Shown here: positions 1 through 12,326 of the stretch, piece after piece
Position numbering within the stretch: the first letter of the stretch is position 1
Layout: each line of letters begins with the position of its first letter
Assembly (NCBI GenBank): GCA_026873275.1
Contig: JANTUC010000002.1
Coordinates: forward strand, 2,046,001-2,110,000
DNA from: Pseudopithomyces maydicus
Lineage: Eukaryota > Ascomycota > Dothideomycetes > Pleosporales > Didymosphaeriaceae
Length of the DNA stretch: 64,000 bases
Direction of reading: 5' to 3'
Position numbers and translations under genes: made by a program
Notes under the pieces: generated by a model
What the model saw: only the letters and a program-made list of their open reading frames with translations
What the model was told of the DNA's origin: nothing
Databases searched by the model: none

Positions 1-3000
1 CTGCCCCGATTTTGATGTCTGACGCTGATTGTTCAACGTACCGAGCTGCTTTTCTTCCTTCGTCGTAGCAATGACTGCTCGCACCCCACTCTCCTCACAG
101 AGTTGTGCGGATTTTGCAGAGCTCCCAGACTGATCTGATGCACCCCGTGACACATGCTGAGCGTCCACTTTCTGCTGAGCTTGCAGGCTCTGAGTTATTG
201 CCCCGCCGACTGCCATAACAAAATGCTTACCTTGTGTATTATCGCCACCATCTTCCTCAGCCAACCCTTGAGTCGGACTCCGCGAGGGAATTTTGCCCAG
301 CTTTTCACCTTCTCCGCTTTCTATCGTGATACTGGCTTTTGCCGGAATCTGCATTTCTCCTTTGCCTGCCTTTTCACCCTTGTCCTTTTTCTTCTGCTTC
401 TTTTCCTTATCTCGCACCTTCTTCAACTGCGCTTTGGATGCTTTTGAGTATGGATTCAAGGATTCGGTCTGTTTAACACCATTTTTTCTCCCCAGTTCAG
501 CCGGAGGCTTGCTTGCAGCGGATATGACACAACTTTGCTCTCGAACATCGGACCCCAAATTGTAATTAGTAGTAGCCTTCGGGTCACCTCCAGCATTTGT
601 GGTCGCAGGTTGCTGGTCGCTGGGCTGAGTGTGCTTTCCCGTTGTGTTGTCATCCTTCTCTTCTTCCTCGTTCATACTCTCTACTTTTTGATCATCCTTG
701 TCCTTGTCAGAACTGGTGTCCGGTGGCAACTCCGGTGCGGAATGGAAACTAAGATCGTGTTTTTGATCATCATCCGACAGAGCATCTTCCTGCAATGGAC
801 CAGATACAGGATTACCATCATCCTGTTCGCCTTGAGCAGGTACAGCAGGTACAGCAGGTACAGCAGTCTTTGACTCCTCCTGTACAGTTTTAGGCGCACA
901 ATCTGCTGGAGGTAGATTCACTTTCGTAAGTGATACAAGAAGAGGAGCTTGCGCATCGACAGGAATAGATTCGGTGACGGTCTCCGGAGAAGTAGGGGTG
1001 TTGTCTTTCGAAAGAGCCTCATCAACATCTGAGCACTTCGCTTTTTCTTCTTCATCTGCAACAGTTCCCGTTTTAGACAAAGCAGTCGTCGAGTTTGCTG
1101 ACGGACTATCTGTGGCTTCTTTTTTACGGCAACCTTCACTTTCTTTTTTTCGATGACGTTCTCAACGCTGTGACTTTGAGAGATTGTTTTCGAAGTATTC
1201 TCTTTCTTTGGGAAGCCGTCTGTTTGGTCTTCTCGTTTGGCACCAAGCTTCTTTGCTTTCCGTGCTTCCGGACTATCCCACAATACTTGTACCTTTGGTT
1301 GTCGGTGCTGCTCATTCACATGATGCAGGTCGCTCCTAGCATCCTGGGGTGAATAAGGGTTCGGCTGTGTAGATTGGCCTGCAGGTAATGCAGGACGATT
1401 GTTGAAACCCAGGCAAAAATAACGCTTGGCTACGTTGACCTGCACGACTTTACCTTTAAGAGTCGGAAAACGTGTCTCCAGTGCCTTCCTAGTATCATGC
1501 GTAGAATCAAATGAAACAAGAGCGTAGTGAAATTCCTTGCGGTCTCCACCCGATTTGATATCAATTGAGTTCGGCATGACTTTTGCGTAATTCTGGAAAA
1601 AAGTACGGATCTCGGGTGCGGAAATACTATCAGGAATGTTTTGAACATGAAGTTGCCGAACAGTCGTGTTCTTTGGGCCGATGAAATTGAGATCGCACCC
1701 AAACTCTTTATCCTTCGTTATGTTGGTGTCGATAGGATTGAACTTCCCGCTGTTTGGATAACCCGATGGATTTGAATTGTTGACAGAGCGATCGAATGCT
1801 CCAGCTGAGATCTTCCGTCCTCGTCCCACATTATTTGTTGAATTACCGCGGCCCCCCTTACGAGACCCTGTATCTGCAAACCCGGCCTTTTCAGGTCTTG
1901 TAGCATCGTATGGGTTATACAACCCTGGGGCCTTCACGTTTTGATTACTGATCCCTTGGATCGACCGAAGATCAGGTCCCTGCATTGATGTGTGCTGGGT
2001 GTTGTTTGCCATGTTCACGAAAGGTGTTACATGTGAAGTAGTATGTGTACCAAGAAGATGGTATGCAGGGTTGTGAATCTGGTGAGGAACAGATACCGGC
2101 GTTGGAAATATTACGTGTCCTGTTGCGGGTGAATAAGCAACCTGATTGGGGTGTATAGGTGGCGAAGTCATCACAGTAGTCGGTGGAGCATACAGTCCTT
2201 GTTGGCCAGGTCCAGTTGGGATATTTGGAATAAAATGACGCGGACCGCCATGTGGAGGAGGGCCCATCGGGTGATGGGTATGTCCACCAACAGGCAAACG
2301 GACGTTTTCACCATTCAGGTACGACTGCTGTGGCTGGGTGAAAGATTGTGATCCTGAACGATCAGGCCTCCTCATGTTTTGAGGTTGCTTCATAGCTTGT
2401 GTCGGTACCGCAGAGATTGCGTGAACGCCCGCAACACCTCCACGGTGAAGATTGGGGGCTGGTGGATGTAATGGCGTAAATGAAACGTTTCGCATTCTCG
2501 GCATGTTTGGCACATGAATAACAGGGCTATAACCTGTGAGCTGCTGTGCAGGAAGTGCTGACCCTAACAAACAGTCAGTGTGAAGATACACAGAAGAATG
2601 ATTATGATCTTACGTAGTGGCATGGGTATCGAATGTTGCTGTTGGAAGTTCATGTTGAGAAAGTCTTCATTTGATACAGGCTGCAATGAGTTATCGTTGA
2701 CTAGCGGACTGACGGAGTCTGCTTGAAGAATCGGATGGCACTTCGCTTGGCGTCTATGCATCGAGTCCCTCAAGACCCATAGGGCGTGTAACAAATATTG
2801 ACGCGGGAATTGCCCCAGTTCCTGCTCAGAAAAGAATTCATTGACCATGGCGAGCGGACTAGCTTCGAACTGCTTCAGATCTCCTGACAGTTTGTCAATC
2901 TTGCCTTGATTTTCCAGGCACCAGTTGTAGGCAAAGTTGATTGATGACTGCTGGTTGCCATATATGATGACATGGAGTACCTCCTTAAGGAATTCGGGAG

Positions 3001-3394
3001 ATTCAAGGTGCACGTCATACTCATCCCAAAGGTCAGCGATTGTCCATCCTTGGTTGGGAAAAAAACATGGGTAGAAGTCCGGGTACTTTTCGCGCCAGTA
3101 ATTCGCAGAGTTGAGAACATCTCTCACTCCAGCACTACGAACGATGACAGGCGGCGCATCAGAAGGAATACCGCGTTGCGGTAGGCGGCCGCCGTCAGTG
3201 GAGAAGACAGCTGCGCGTGTGCCAGGTTGTGCTATCAGCTCGCGCAGACGAGCGTGTACAATAGCTGTTTTCTCTGAATTGACGGGCGAACCAACTACGG
3301 GTTCGATCTTGATGTTAGAGTTGGCGGGGGCTGTAGATCCAGGCGACAGAGGCGTAGACACAGGCGCAAGAGCGGGAGGCTCGTCGTTGGCCAT
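1..3394 (-). CDS. RRM-containing RNA-binding protein, 3' end outside window
   Basis: Large low-complexity RNA-binding protein; the stop lies beyond base 1. Exon 1 is 3394-2614 and starts MANDEPPALAP; a 50-nt intron (2613-2564, donor GTAAGA, branch CTGAC, acceptor TTAG) joins exon 2 in frame. The N-terminal 260 residues include an acidic/aromatic conserved-looking block (WREKYPDFYPCFF, WTIADLWDEYDVHLESPEF). A long Pro/His/Gly/Asn-rich linker follows, then one RRM at about residues 560-640 (RQLHVQNIP, HYALVSFDS). The C-terminal part is Lys/Ser/Asp-rich with a three-unit PAV repeat from a 9-bp tandem repeat near 840-865. The frame changes near 1120-1150 at runs of A7 and A6 (minus strand): the upstream frame stops at 918, while the shifted frame stays open for over 370 codons to base 1. 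I read this as one gene with an apparent one-base frameshift. Specific function is not recognised; RNA binding is inferred from the RRM. Confidence 0.8.
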
Positions 3395-4098
3395 GGTGGA
3401 GGCAGGCTGCTGCGTTGCTTCGCAGTACCAGCCGAAAAGAGTGAGGTATCAATATCTCAAGGCGCCCGTGCTAGTGGGGTGTGCGAGTAGAAGTGACGGC
3501 AGGACGCTGAAAGCAAAGGTGGAAAGGTGTGTGGTAGTGGAGAAGTCGCAACGAGAGAAGGTGCGAGCAAGAACACAAACAGGGCAGGAACGTCTTTAGC
3601 GGCTAGATAGAAGAAGAAGGGGCGCAACGCGACATACTTTCGCAAAATTCAGCTTCACCGCCGAAGTTGATAACCTGGAAGCCGAACTGTGGTTCACCGG
3701 TTGCCCTAAGCCCAACGCTGCACCTAGTTTCTGGTAAAGGCACGTAACTGAAATTATATGGTTGAAGGCACACGGTTTAGAGAATGAGCAACAAGAGATC
3801 CTGTCACATACACGGTTCAATCTTTCTTCGCAACTTGCTTACTGTACCAGGCATGAAATCCCATGGCAACCACGACTGGTGCTCGCCCTGTGTGGGGTTC
3901 AGGATATTGGACGTGGGATATGACAACTCGTTTGAATTAGATACCTTTGAGCCAATACCGTGCAGGTACCCTTCGCTTCCGCCTTTTCGTTTGCTCTGAG
4001 TCTTGGCAGGCGCGCGATACCGCTTGACGCGTTCAACCTGATGGGCACGCTTGATCCTAAGAGCCTTAGGTCTACAGATTTCGGGCGGATCTACACGA
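3395..4098. other. Intergenic, no gene seen
   Basis: Upstream region of the RRM gene and downstream region of the Fmp46-like gene. Only short overlapping ORFs with no recognisable protein signature. It should hold the RRM-gene promoter, but I see no clear TATA element. Confidence 0.5.
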
Positions 4099-4705
4099 TC
4101 ACGCCTTGGTGGTCTCCTTGGGGATGGAGCGGAGCAGCGATAGAATTTCCGACTCGCTCTCTCCGACCACTGTTTCTGTTAGTGGCGAAGAACTTGAATA
4201 GGTGGAATTATGGAAGCATACCCGCTTTTCCTTGGTTCCAGTCCACTACCTGTTGTTGGTCAGCCATGGCCAGGATGCTAATCAAAGAGCACTCACCACT
4301 GGTCGCTCGAACGTCTCACCATCTGCCTTCAGCTTACGCATAGCGTCTGCCTCGTCTTTTGCTCCTTGTATGACCTTTGAGGCAGCGCCTGGTCCGCCCA
4401 AGTACTCCAGAATAGACTTCAGCTGGTCTGTAGTAGGTGGTGCCTCGGTCACATCGAGATCAAACTCCACGCGCTCAAGCTTGCTCTGGGCTTGGTGGGA
4501 GCTCGCTTGGTCTTCTGTAGCGTGGGATACGGCTTGTGCATTCGTTTGTTTGAGTAGAGTAAGGACCCGCGTGGAAGCGGTGCTTGAGGGCTTGTGGAAG
4601 AGGGTTACGACGTTCTTTGCGCCATGCTGACGGGTGTGTTAGCTGAGAACGATAATGACCATCAATTGGACCGTCCCATACCTCTCCAAAGAATCGCTTG
4701 AACAT
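4099..4705 (-). CDS. FMP46: Fmp46-like putative mitochondrial redox protein (thioredoxin fold, DUF1687)
   Basis: Small protein of 150 residues resembling the Fmp46/DUF1687 family of thioredoxin-fold proteins found in yeast mitochondrial proteomes; the biochemical role of the family is not established. Four exons give an exact multiple of three: 4705-4682, 4626-4297, 4249-4222 and 4169-4099, with introns of 55, 47 and 52 nt, all GT-AG. It begins MFKRFFGEHGAKNVV, followed by the family-like block LFHKPSSTASTRVLTLLKQ. The middle has a helix-rich segment (QLKSILEYLGG) and the C-terminal core reads RPVVVDWNQGKAVVGESE, matching the family pattern 'RPxxVDWxxGxAVVG'. The ATG at 4705 is preferred; an upstream in-frame GTG at 4711 is not a fungal start. 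Family call is from memory of motif order, so moderately sure. Confidence 0.78.
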
Positions 4706-5447
4706 ATTCACGTTTGTTGGCTTCGCTGTCGATAGAAAGAGAGCTCACTCGAGATGTGAGGATGTTGTGCGGAGCTTCGTAAGCTAAAGCACTGAGGTTA
4801 GGAAGTGACGTCGGCACGTATTCGCTTAGCGCAAAGCTGCAGCTATCTAGGTACATATGCCCGTGCTCCCGATACCACCTGGGCTAGGCTTTCGAGAGAA
4901 CACTTGCGAAGTACCGGTACCTACGCGGGAAGGTCTACGCATCCATGGGTCCACGGATCGAGCATCTCTTCCACACGCGTTGGAGGATGGTGAACGGGCA
5001 TAGTCGAACTTTCGTGCTATGTAGTGTAGTGATGCACTTGCTGAACCGCGAAACGCACATGGCCTGCAAGACTCCCGCGACAGTATGGTTTTGATTCAAA
5101 AAGTCAGGTTTGCACCCAGTCATCAGCTGGGAAATTGCCTGCTTCTTCTATACACACACATCAAGATTGATAGATACATCATTGATAGGATCATGGCGGC
5201 AATGCAAGGTTGTATTTCATGCGTAGCCCATAGGGCTCAATGTGCACGTGTATCATGACATTGCCTTGAGGAGCCATGTCCGAAAAGGAAGCTCTTCTAA
5301 CAATCACATATGCCTTGGCCATATTCATTGCGAAATAAGATTCCAGCCCCCCTGATCCAAGGCCTCGATTCATCCAGACAAAATCAAACCCATGCCGTGT
5401 GATCGAAATTGCGCTCCACATGTTCCTTGTCACATATCGACTATCGT
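4706..5447. other. Intergenic, no gene seen
   Basis: Between the 5' end of the Fmp46-like gene and the 3' end of eS30. Short ORFs only; the one at 5191-5493 (minus) overlaps the last eS30 exon and is probably untranslated 3' sequence. Confidence 0.45.
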
Positions 5448-5874
5448 TTACGATCCAGGGTTGGGGTTCATCTATAGATATCGCGTCAAACAAGAGCTCG
5501 AGACTGCATCATCAGATTAGACAAGTACGCACCTTCCTCTTTCCACCAGTCATGGTGACGTTCACGAAGCGGCGGGTGTATGTGAGTCTCTTCTTGGCGC
5601 GGCCCTTGGGAGTCTTCTTCTTCTCCTGAGGCTCAACCTACACACCTGCAGTGTCAGCGGTCCATCTCCGATTGTGATCCATCCCTGACTGAAGATTCCC
5701 TTTAACACCGTGTGTTCCAACTCGAGTCTAACCCAGTTTCTTCCTCCTCTCCTCCATCTCCTCCTCTTCAGAAAACATGTAGCTCCGCGCGCTGGCAATA
5801 GCTCGAATGCGTACCTTTGGCGTCTGAGACTTGACCTTTCCGGCACGAGCGAGGGATCCGTGGACTTTACCCAT
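5448..5874 (-). CDS. RPS30: 40S ribosomal protein eS30
   Basis: Cytosolic small-subunit ribosomal protein. Three exons encode 62 residues: 5874-5815 (MGKVHGSLARAGKVKSQTPK), 5637-5533 (from VEPQEKKKTPKGRAKKR to MTGGKRK) and 5471-5448 (MNPNPGS). Introns are 5638-5814 (177 nt, acceptor TAG) and 5472-5532 (61 nt, donor GTGCGT). Length and sequence match fungal eS30 almost end to end, without a ubiquitin-like N-terminal fusion, as is usual in fungi. It is divergent from the CREG-like gene (start 6510), leaving a roughly 635-bp shared upstream region. The split of a very small protein into three exons is typical of fungal ribosomal protein genes. Confidence 0.96.
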
Positions 5875-6509
5875 GATAGCGGTATTCGGGTGTGGCGGGA
5901 GGGAATGGATGTGGTGTTCGTTCACGGAAGTATTTCTGTGGCGAGAGAGGGTTAGCGTCGTTCGCGGGCTTCCGGGGATCGGGAGGTGCGCAAAGGGACC
6001 GGGTCGCGTTTCGCCACAGTGTGCGCAGTAGGTTGTGCTGGACTGGAATACGTACGGCTTGCGTTGTTGCCGGTGGGCGATGGATGACGCTGAGGGCAAC
6101 GTTGATTATGAGTCCAAAATCGATTGTGGGTAGGGGCTTGGCAAAGATCATCAGATTAGACGTGCCCACCCAACAGAACAAACATCACCTCTACGCAGTG
6201 ACACAACACTTTGGTGCTCGGCTATGGCAAGATTATACATTGCAGTGATATCTATCGGTGTTCCGGTTGCAGAAAAGCGCAGTTGGTGGTATTTGCGATA
6301 GCAATAGAACGAGCAGGAGATAAGCTCGTCCGCTGACCCCACGCAGACGCTCGGATGATCGTGTGATGCAATGCACTACTGCGGCGACCCCATGGGCGTT
6401 CCATCCAACCTTAACAGCAGCGTCTGTCACACCCATTTCTACGAGTGGCGCGCAGAGCTAACCATCAGTGGTTGTTTACGTTTGCTGCGCTCTCCGGACT
6501 GATAGCATT
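5875..6509. promoter_or_regulatory. Divergent promoter region of eS30 and CREG-like gene
   Basis: A 635-bp interval between two genes transcribed away from each other. It should contain both promoters and 5' UTRs. No consensus TATA box or known ribosomal-protein motif could be fixed by eye. Confidence 0.5.
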
Positions 6510-7328
6510 ATGCGTCTAATCGCCGCTCTTCTCACTCTTACTCACTCTTTTACCTCGGCTTTGAGTATATCGCTGCCGAACGTCAAACCACCCGTTGGCG
6601 ACGCGAACCAAGGAGGAGGTTACAGAATACCAACCATACACGAATCAGCTGTTCTGGCGCGTCGCATCCTCGACCGGGAGAAGATCGGTACACTGTCCAC
6701 TGTCTTTCCCATCGCCCACAGCGCCGAGAACCGGCCTTCCGATGTTGGAGGCTCGCCCATCGGGTTGCCGGACTACTTTGCAAACTGCGAGCCTGAGACG
6801 GGCAACCCAACGATACTTGAGCTCCCGATAGCGACCTCGTTCAAGAACGTTCAAGCCGGCTCCAATATCTCTCTTTCGTTGCGGTGGCATGCGCCATATA
6901 AACACTGGTATAGCGTGGCTTCCGTGCCACGCTTCAACCTGGTCGGATACCTGGAGGAGTTCACAGGTACGGAAGTTGAGGATGAAGGCATTGCGGCATG
7001 TTTCCTGAAAAAGCACCCGGACGCTGCCGCGTGGTTACCGGGCAATAGGATACACGTTAGTAAATGGGTGCGGTTCGTGGTTCAGGACATCTATTGGATC
7101 GGCGGTTTCGGGGATCGCGCGTACATTGGATGGATACCACTCGAAGAGTGGCAAAGCGTAACCCGAGAAGAGATTGAAGAGGCCAGGCTACCAGGCGAGG
7201 AGAGGGCAGGAAGGGGTTCATGGATATCGTGGTTGGGGTTGGGGGCGACGAGCAACAGCAGACCTTGGATCGGTAAGATGATGAGCAGTCCGGCGGTTTT
7301 GGTCCGAATTACAAGGCGACTGTGTTGA
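6510..7328 (+). CDS. Secreted CREG-like protein with FMN-binding split-barrel fold
   Basis: Single-exon protein of 272 residues. The N-terminus MRLIAALLTLTHSFTSALS is a classic signal peptide, so I start at 6510 rather than at the upstream in-frame GTG at 6468. The body matches CREG/pyridoxamine-oxidase-like (PF13883-type) proteins: ARRILDREKIGTLSTVFP opens the barrel, then IGLPDYFANCE, NPTILELPIATSFKNVQ, a conserved LVGYLEEF segment, ACFLKKHPDAAAWLPG and the C-terminal WVRFVVQDIYWIGGFGDRAY with IGWIPLEEW. Family members bind FMN poorly or not at all and are usually secreted or vacuolar glycoproteins; enzymatic activity is unproven. A basic tail (ITRRLC) ends the protein. Divergent from eS30. 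Confidence 0.88.
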   Translation: MRLIAALLTLTHSFTSALSISLPNVKPPVGDANQGGGYRIPTIHESAVLARRILDREKIGTLSTVFPIAHSAENRPSDVGGSPIGLPDYFANCEPETGNPTILELPIATSFKNVQAGSNISLSLRWHAPYKHWYSVASVPRFNLVGYLEEFTGTEVEDEGIAACFLKKHPDAAAWLPGNRIHVSKWVRFVVQDIYWIGGFGDRAYIGWIPLEEWQSVTREEIEEARLPGEERAGRGSWISWLGLGATSNSRPWIGKMMSSPAVLVRITRRLC

Positions 7329-10300
7329 TGCGCATGTCGGGCTTGTTGCTTGCGCCAGTCGTTCAAAATTCTGGATGTACATATCGGCTTCTTCTGCCAA
7401 AGCCACTGAGAGCACATAGCTTCGTCGTGTCGGCGAAGACTTGACAAGGCTTGCATGTGTGCTACATTAGACGGTGTGGTGCAATCTTAAGCAGATGCAA
7501 TCTCCAGCGTCTTGGTTCTTTCTGCGCATGTCGCGCGCCAATCTCGCCCGACTCGCCCAAAGCCGTTCACCTCGCGGCCAAATGCACGCTCGTGGTGCTC
7601 ATCTGCGTAGCCAGCGGTGTTCCCTGCGCAGTTCGGTGCATGGGAAGTGACACCGTCTCCACCATGGCGCACCCCTGCTTCTCCACCGATCCTCGACGTT
7701 AGCAGGAAACCTCCAAACGGGTCGCATGAATACAGCAAGTAGCGGGCGAAACAGCAGCGGTGGCAGTGGTGACGTTAGCCTTTTTGCCGTTTCGGTGCAG
7801 GGCTGCGGCTACGAGTCAGTGGGGGGGCCAAGACGGCGAATTGTGGTAGGCGATCGATCTCCCGGGAGCATTCCTGGAGGCAACGGAGATGGCGGGCGTG
7901 ACGGGCGTGATGGAGGCTGACGGCGGCCGAGAAGACGCGGCCAAATGGTACGACTCGACAGACACACGGCCGCTGGTTTGACTCGAGAGGCGGCGATGCA
8001 AGCGCCGGAGACAAGGCGCCGATGGGGGAGATGGGGGGAGGGGGAGTGCGTGCGCAAGACGAGCGCGATCTCCAGGGACGAGGCGTTGTCGGCGACCGAG
8101 GCGCTGGGAAGGCCGGCATGGGCACGACTCGCAGAGGCCAAACGGCCCAAACCATTGACAGGTGCAGCAACCCGTCGATTGAGTTCCCATGACACCTGGC
8201 CACGGCTGGCTGGTGTCGCCAAACCGCCGCGAACCGGGCGCCGGAACCTTGTCCGGAAGCGACAGAGTCGATCCCTGCAGCGTCCCACGTTTTCCATGCC
8301 AAAACCCAACGGTCGTGAAATCTGCCTCTTGCGGACTAGGCGTCGTGGCTCCTGGGATGAAGGCTGCACCGTGGAGCGCAGTGCAACGGCGAAGCGCAAC
8401 GCCGTCGAGGATGTGGTATGAGGCTGCCATGACGGCCTCTGGCCAGAGATCTGCCGAAACCAGGCAGCGTGCAGCAAGCACTGTACGATTTGCATGCCCA
8501 GGTGGCTGCAGAGAATCGCTTCCCTATTCTCGGGACCTTGTGCTTCGGAATGACGCTCGAATCGTACGTTGTGCCTCCTGCCGGCCCATCTGCGGCCGTC
8601 TGAGCAGCATGCCCGTCGTGCTTCCCGTATCACATCAGTGGCCAAGGTACACTGGGACTGGTGCAGTGAGTACCTACCGTGGGCCGCCTCCAATCCCGCT
8701 ATCCCGGTCGCAGTCGTCCTTGGTCCCTCGCGGCCGCCGACGGCACCACGGCACTTGGCCGACGCCTGCTCCTTCGTCTGCTCCCCCGTCTGCTCTATAC
8801 CACATTTCGAAGGAGCCCCGACCCGCATCGTGGAATAATGGCTGCAACAGATCAGCAAGGCCACAGCGGGTGAACACCGGCCGCTACCCGCCTCTGCTCT
8901 CCCAAAGTCGGTGCGTCACGCGCTCCTCTTGAGACGCGGCAGGCGGTTTGCGGACGGGAGCTCGTGGCTTTTGTCTGCCCCTCCACCGACGTGGGCCTTG
9001 CTCTCGCCTCTCCTTGGCCCTCCGCAATCCATCTCCTGTCAGGTTTGACCATTGCGACGTGCAGCGGGCAGCGCCTGAGCTGCATCCTTGCTCTGCTTGC
9101 ATCCTTCTTCAATAAAACCGCCAGATCAAGACCCCTACGCCGCTACCACTGTATCACGTTCCCTATAACTGCCTTGGACCGTTCCGCAAAAGCCCAGACG
9201 AAACCTTCTGGGGCTGTTCCATTGGCTGAACAATACGTACTATACAGTGCTGTACGTACGGTACGGCACGGTGACAATCTCCCCCCAGGGATCGAGACCC
9301 GTCTGTGAGGATCGTCTCCCGATGGAGATCGCCGTCAGCGTCAGGAATGGGCATGCAAACTGAACTGGTTCTCACGGCTGTATGTATACGATCGGTTTCA
9401 TGGCTGGTTAGCATGGCCAAAGACGTACATTGCCGAAGTTAAGAGACGTGGCAGGCAACTTTACCGGTTCAGACATCGAATGCTGCCGTCATGTCCAGAT
9501 ACCACACATGTACGCATGAATCGTTGGTCGTTGCTGTATCTTGGCCCATTTCTGCAAAGCGCGTACCATCCAGATTTGCCCCGACAGTGAGGAGAATTGA
9601 GCGCGTGCGGAAGCACCTAAGCGCTGGATGCTCGTTGCGGCGAGTGTGGGTAAGCGCGGGACTGGAAACGTGGTAGCAGGAGCAAGTCTCAGCTATCTAG
9701 CAGCATGTAGTACCTATGCCGGTATTGCAGCATGCCTCAGGTCGTTTGCTCCCGCCTTGGATTCAGCTGATCATGACATCCTTCCAAGGTGCAGGGTGAA
9801 GATCCGATCGCCATACCCGGCACGACCCCTATGTATACGTGGTGTACTCGGTCTTATCATCATGGACGCAGCGTGGGATTGCCCCTCGCTCCCTCCCCTT
9901 TCGCAATTGATTCTCCATGCAACCCTCGCAACAAGATAGCGAATGACAATGAGTGTATGTACAGTAGCTGCGGCAGATCCCAATCTGACAAGCAGCGGGA
10001 GCTGTGGAGACGTGACCTGACATTGCACTCTACCATACGCAGTGCGCTCTGACCAGGGGTCAATGCGTTGCAGGATGTGCCGTCCACACCGCTAGAGTCA
10101 AAGGTCAAGCTCGGAAATAGCAGAACATGGGGCACATATATCAGATTTGGCGTTGAAATTACTCTTATTTCACGGTGCGTCAAAGCGAAGATGGCTATGC
10201 GCGGATACCACCCCTATGATACAGTCGGCGGTGAAAAGACGCCAAAATTCCGCAGCGCCCTTCTGAAGGCAATAGATCCACCTTCGGCATGTGCCCCCAA

Positions 10301-10558
10301 AAAAATGCCAGACAACAATACACTACCACCCCCTTGGTAGAGAAGAAACAAAACGCCTTTGTGATGCAGAAAAAGAAACATTACATGCCGCTACAGAGAA
10401 CGCCGAAGACAGCCCCACCCAGATGGTATAACACCAAGCAAGAGATGCGAGATTGAATGATTGTAAGCACGCTAGATGCAGATTGAATCTTAAGCAGGCC
10501 AGACCGTGATCCTTGACACCAAGATTGAGAAAGATCAATGAGGATTAATTAATGGTCG
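7329..10558. other. Long convergent intergenic region, no gene supported
   Basis: About 3.2 kb between the ends of two convergent genes. GC-rich in its first half, so overlapping random ORFs occur on both strands (the longest, 7809-8864 minus, has no recognisable motif and low-complexity Arg/Pro/Ser composition). A short palindromic GTAC-rich stretch lies near 9235-9275. No RNA gene or transposon signature seen. Confidence 0.5.
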
Positions 10559-11741
10559 TCATGTCGTGAGGGTAGTGGAAGCGTGGCAACCCCGCTCGTG
10601 GCGTTTCATGTTGCTTCGCACACTGAAGGCTTTTCCACAGCCAGGTTGCGGGCACTTGTACGGCTTCTCGCCCGTGTGGCTGTGACTGTGGATGCGGAGG
10701 CTACTCGGTCGTGAGAAGGCCTTATTGCAGGTCGAGCAGATATACCGGTCCTGTGATTGAGGGAACGCAGACTGGCTTGAAGTGCTAATGTAGTGGTGGT
10801 GCTGCCATGGATTGGACCCATTGCCAGAAGGCGTGGGTACGGGCAGGGGCATCTGCGGCTGGAAGTTGGAAGGAAGCGATCGCTGTCCGTACATGCCCAT
10901 CTGGTATGGATGGGGTTCTGGCGAATAGAACGAGGCTGCCGAAGCCGCCCCAGGAGATGATGCATACGGCGATGGGGCGTAGGATGAGGTACTGTAAGGT
11001 GACATGGAAGATTGTGGGATGGAGGTGCGTTTCACAGGACCCGTGGGAGCGCCGATCTGGCGTTGCTGGTGAGGCTCCATGTTGTTGAGCGACTGCCCTA
11101 GGTAGTACGAGCCGGCTCCGGAGTGGGTCGAGGCAGACGACGGAGACTGATTGCCGTCAACCACTGAGTCCGGGTGCATTGGCGGCGTGGGAGGAAGGGT
11201 CAGTCGGGGGTGGCTCACGATCGTAGACCCGAATTGCTGCTCGGAACGGCTCTCTGATTGCTGCTTTGCACCCGTCATGGTGGACGTGCCGGGCTGCTGC
11301 TCCTGCCTCAGTTGCGGGGAGGGGTGCTGGGATTGCGACTGTGACTTTGGGCTCTGGCCGACTGCACTCGCCGTTAGCATTATAAGGAAAGGAGAGGGAG
11401 GGGTGACGACAACTCTTACCTGTCTCGGGTGCTGGCTTGTCGCCGTCTGCGATATGAAGAAGACTCGAGATGGAGGGCAGCGACGGCTTCTGCTCTTCGA
11501 CAGGCGGCGAGGGCGGGGATTGTGGGTGTCGCTGGTACTGATAGTCGACGTGCTGGGGCGGAACGTGGGTGGGGAAGTGCGCTGGAGCCGCAGCAACGTA
11601 CGACCGCTGGTGTTGCTGGTGTTGCTGGTGATAGTAGTGCGTCTGCTGGAGTGGTTGTTGCGGTTGGTGTTGGTAGTGATGATCGCGCGCCTCACGTTCC
11701 CTCCCGCTGCCGTGTACCATACTAGCCAGATGCATAGCCAT
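10559..11741 (-). CDS. C2H2 zinc-finger transcription factor (two C-terminal fingers)
   Basis: Nuclear DNA-binding regulator of 374 residues from two exons, 11741-11420 and 11361-10559, separated by a 58-nt intron (donor GTAAGA, branch GCTAAC, acceptor CAG). The N-terminus is His/Gln-rich (polyQ/H runs) with a conserved-looking LPSISSLLHIADG motif. A Ser/Pro/Tyr-rich middle follows. Two adjacent C2H2 fingers sit at the extreme C-terminus: YICSTCNKAFSRPSSLRIH, then a TGEKPYKCP linker and CGKAFSVRSNMKRHERGCH. The arrangement resembles Aspergillus FlbC-type developmental regulators, but similarity outside the fingers is weak, so I give no symbol. The ATG at 11741 (MAMHLASMVHG) is chosen; an upstream in-frame GTG is not usable. 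The upstream region is unusually long and repetitive. Confidence 0.88.
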
Positions 11742-12310
11742 GGAAGAGATGTGTGCCTGTGTGATGGGAGGAGGGTGGGGGTGAGGAGGTGATGTCGAGA
11801 GTGGGAAATAACGAGGAGAGGTACCAGCAGGCAGATGTACAGATGACAGTAGCACCAGGACCTCGGGGCGTGGCAGAGCGGGACGAGTCGTCGGGCCTGC
11901 AAGCGTTCAAGTACGATGGCGGCGGTTGGCGAGATTCAACACGCAAGCACAGTCCTTCAGCGTTAAGTGGAAGAGCCCGCGGTGACCAAACCGTTGCCGG
12001 CAGGGTGGGTCAGACAGCGGCGGGGGGCCTGGCTCGCGTGTCCTGTGCAGAAGGTGCTGCAAATTGATTGAGGGAGCGGTGGACGAGGCGGACCGTTGTC
12101 TCCACGCCGCCGGCTCAGAACAGTTAGGGAGGGCCGTCTGGCCTGCAACGGTAATGCAGATGACGAACAAGAGCGACTCAGGAGGAGGATGCGCAAGCCT
12201 CCAAGCAGTGTCTTGGCTAAGCGATCCGCCTGCAAGAGACCCTGGCCTGCCAATCTATACTGTACCGGCTATCGAGCCTGTTGCGGCCTTGAGGCGGTAG
12301 AAGCGCACCA

Positions 12311-12326
12311 GGGGGGGGGGGGGGGG
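12311..12326 (+). repeat. G16 homopolymer
   Basis: Uninterrupted run of 16 G, flanked by CCA and CCTG. Such a run can form G-quadruplex structure and is prone to length error in assemblies. Confidence 0.95.

Noticed and set aside
7809..8864. 351-codon minus-strand ORF and overlapping ORFs of 158-247 codons in the GC-rich region
   Set aside because: Long frames are expected by chance in GC-rich DNA; all frames are open together, composition is Arg/Pro/Ser-rich, and no motif or intron structure supports a protein.
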